DNA of 64,000 bases from Pontibacter sp. SGAir0037 (GTDB lineage Bacteria > Bacteroidota > Bacteroidia > Cytophagales > Hymenobacteraceae). Below are positions 63,762 to 64,000 of the stretch, piece by piece. Both the position numbers and the translations under genes were made by a program. The stretch covers positions 4,836,001 through 4,900,000 of the forward strand of contig NZ_CP028092.1 of the NCBI RefSeq assembly GCF_005491705.1, in the 5' to 3' direction. Positions within the stretch are counted from its first letter, which is position 1; the number at the start of each line of letters is the position of its first letter. The notes beneath the pieces are model-generated. The model saw only the letters and a program-made list of their open reading frames with translations. It ran no database searches and was not told the DNA's origin.

Positions 63762-64000
63762 TCAACCAAAAATTTCGTCTGCTACTTCAATTCGCTTTAA
63801 GATTCTTGATTTACTTGCAGAAGCCGAACCTGAGGCTTTCTTAAAGGATTGTGACTCCTTTAATTGATTTACTTTAGCAATTAACTCATCAGTTCGGAGA
63901 TCTTTATACTTTTGGTAATATTTGGTTATGCCAATAGAAACGCAATCATACAAACTTGTTGAGAACACATTGTTTGAACCCCTAAACACATCCCTTCCTA
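63762..64000 (-). CDS. C-terminal end of a DUF262-type protein (cut by window edge)
   Basis: The frame is open to the window edge, so the gene starts outside. The visible 79 residues contain GRDVFRGSNNVFSTSLYDCV and KKASGSASASKSRILKRIEV then ADEIFG, which resemble the end of DUF262 (GmrSD-type N-terminal domain) proteins. The HEPN gene follows within 11 bp, so the two form one operon. DUF262 proteins take part in anti-phage defence in several systems. With only the tail visible the call is tentative. Confidence 0.55.
   Translation of the reverse strand, partial: GRDVFRGSNNVFSTSLYDCVSIGITKYYQKYKDLRTDELIAKVNQLKESQSFKKASGSASASKSRILKRIEVADEIFG

Overview
The window looks like a Bacteroidota chromosome, most likely order Cytophagales (a Pontibacter- or Hymenobacter-like lineage is my inference). 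The support is a SusC/SusD pair, a bacilliredoxin of the YphP/YqiW type, RecQ with an extra C-terminal helical domain, TAnnTTTG-type -7 boxes, and Bacteroidota-style integrase, mobilisation and RHS genes. No 16S rRNA or other marker is present, so the genus is not proven.

From 0.1 to 8.8 kb lies ordinary chromosome: manC and kdsD (sugar nucleotide and Kdo precursor supply) in one minus-strand unit, then recQ, purD, a bacilliredoxin, a small hypothetical, a DUF2490 outer-membrane-type protein and a DUF1761 membrane protein. Strong, nearly perfect hairpin terminators separate these units. From 9.3 to 21.7 kb is a plus-strand locus that resembles a polysaccharide utilisation locus but carries no glycoside hydrolase. 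A SusC/SusD pair is surrounded by two PHP-domain metalloesterases, an alkaline phosphatase fused to a GDPD-like domain, a calcium-dependent PI-PLC-like protein and a purple-acid-phosphatase-like metallophosphoesterase. I read it as a locus for taking up and dephosphorylating a phospho-organic substrate.

At 22.10 kb a 3-prime fragment of a tRNA-Arg(ACG) gene marks the left attachment site of an integrated element. A tyrosine integrase (22.3 kb) follows, then an AlkC-type DNA glycosylase, two divergent XRE regulators and a GC-rich minus-strand block running from 32.0 down to 26.2 kb: unknown protein, excisionase-like HTH, primase-helicase, Toprim primase, MobC, relaxase, and a membrane-anchored mobilisation protein. 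This is the core of an integrative mobilisable element. No intact tRNA or right attachment site was seen, so the element may run past the window.

From 32.7 to 46.2 kb is a polymorphic-toxin island: two nearly identical tandem 3.3-kb exported YD/RHS-like genes (the second frameshifted), a coiled-coil/beta-barrel protein, a 1443-residue RHS protein with an HNH nuclease tip, and a DUF4262-like immunity candidate. The tip and the immunity gene are clearly more AT-rich than the RHS body.

From 46.3 to 64 kb is a patchwork of insertion sequences and AT-rich cargo: a decayed IS3 copy, a terminase-small-subunit-like gene between clusters of a TTTGCCAA repeat, a serine recombinase with a 40-bp dyad just before its start, an intact IS3 element with a likely -1 frameshift, and a three-level nest of insertion sequences (IS66 inside IS66 inside an IS481-like element) whose target duplications can all be read. 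Next comes a two-gene unit encoding a PLD-nuclease/J-domain fusion and an overlapping TPR protein, flanked by 60-bp direct repeats. At the right edge is a HEPN-type RNase candidate next to the end of a DUF262 gene. The PLD-J/TPR unit is my best candidate for an undescribed, possibly defensive, system.
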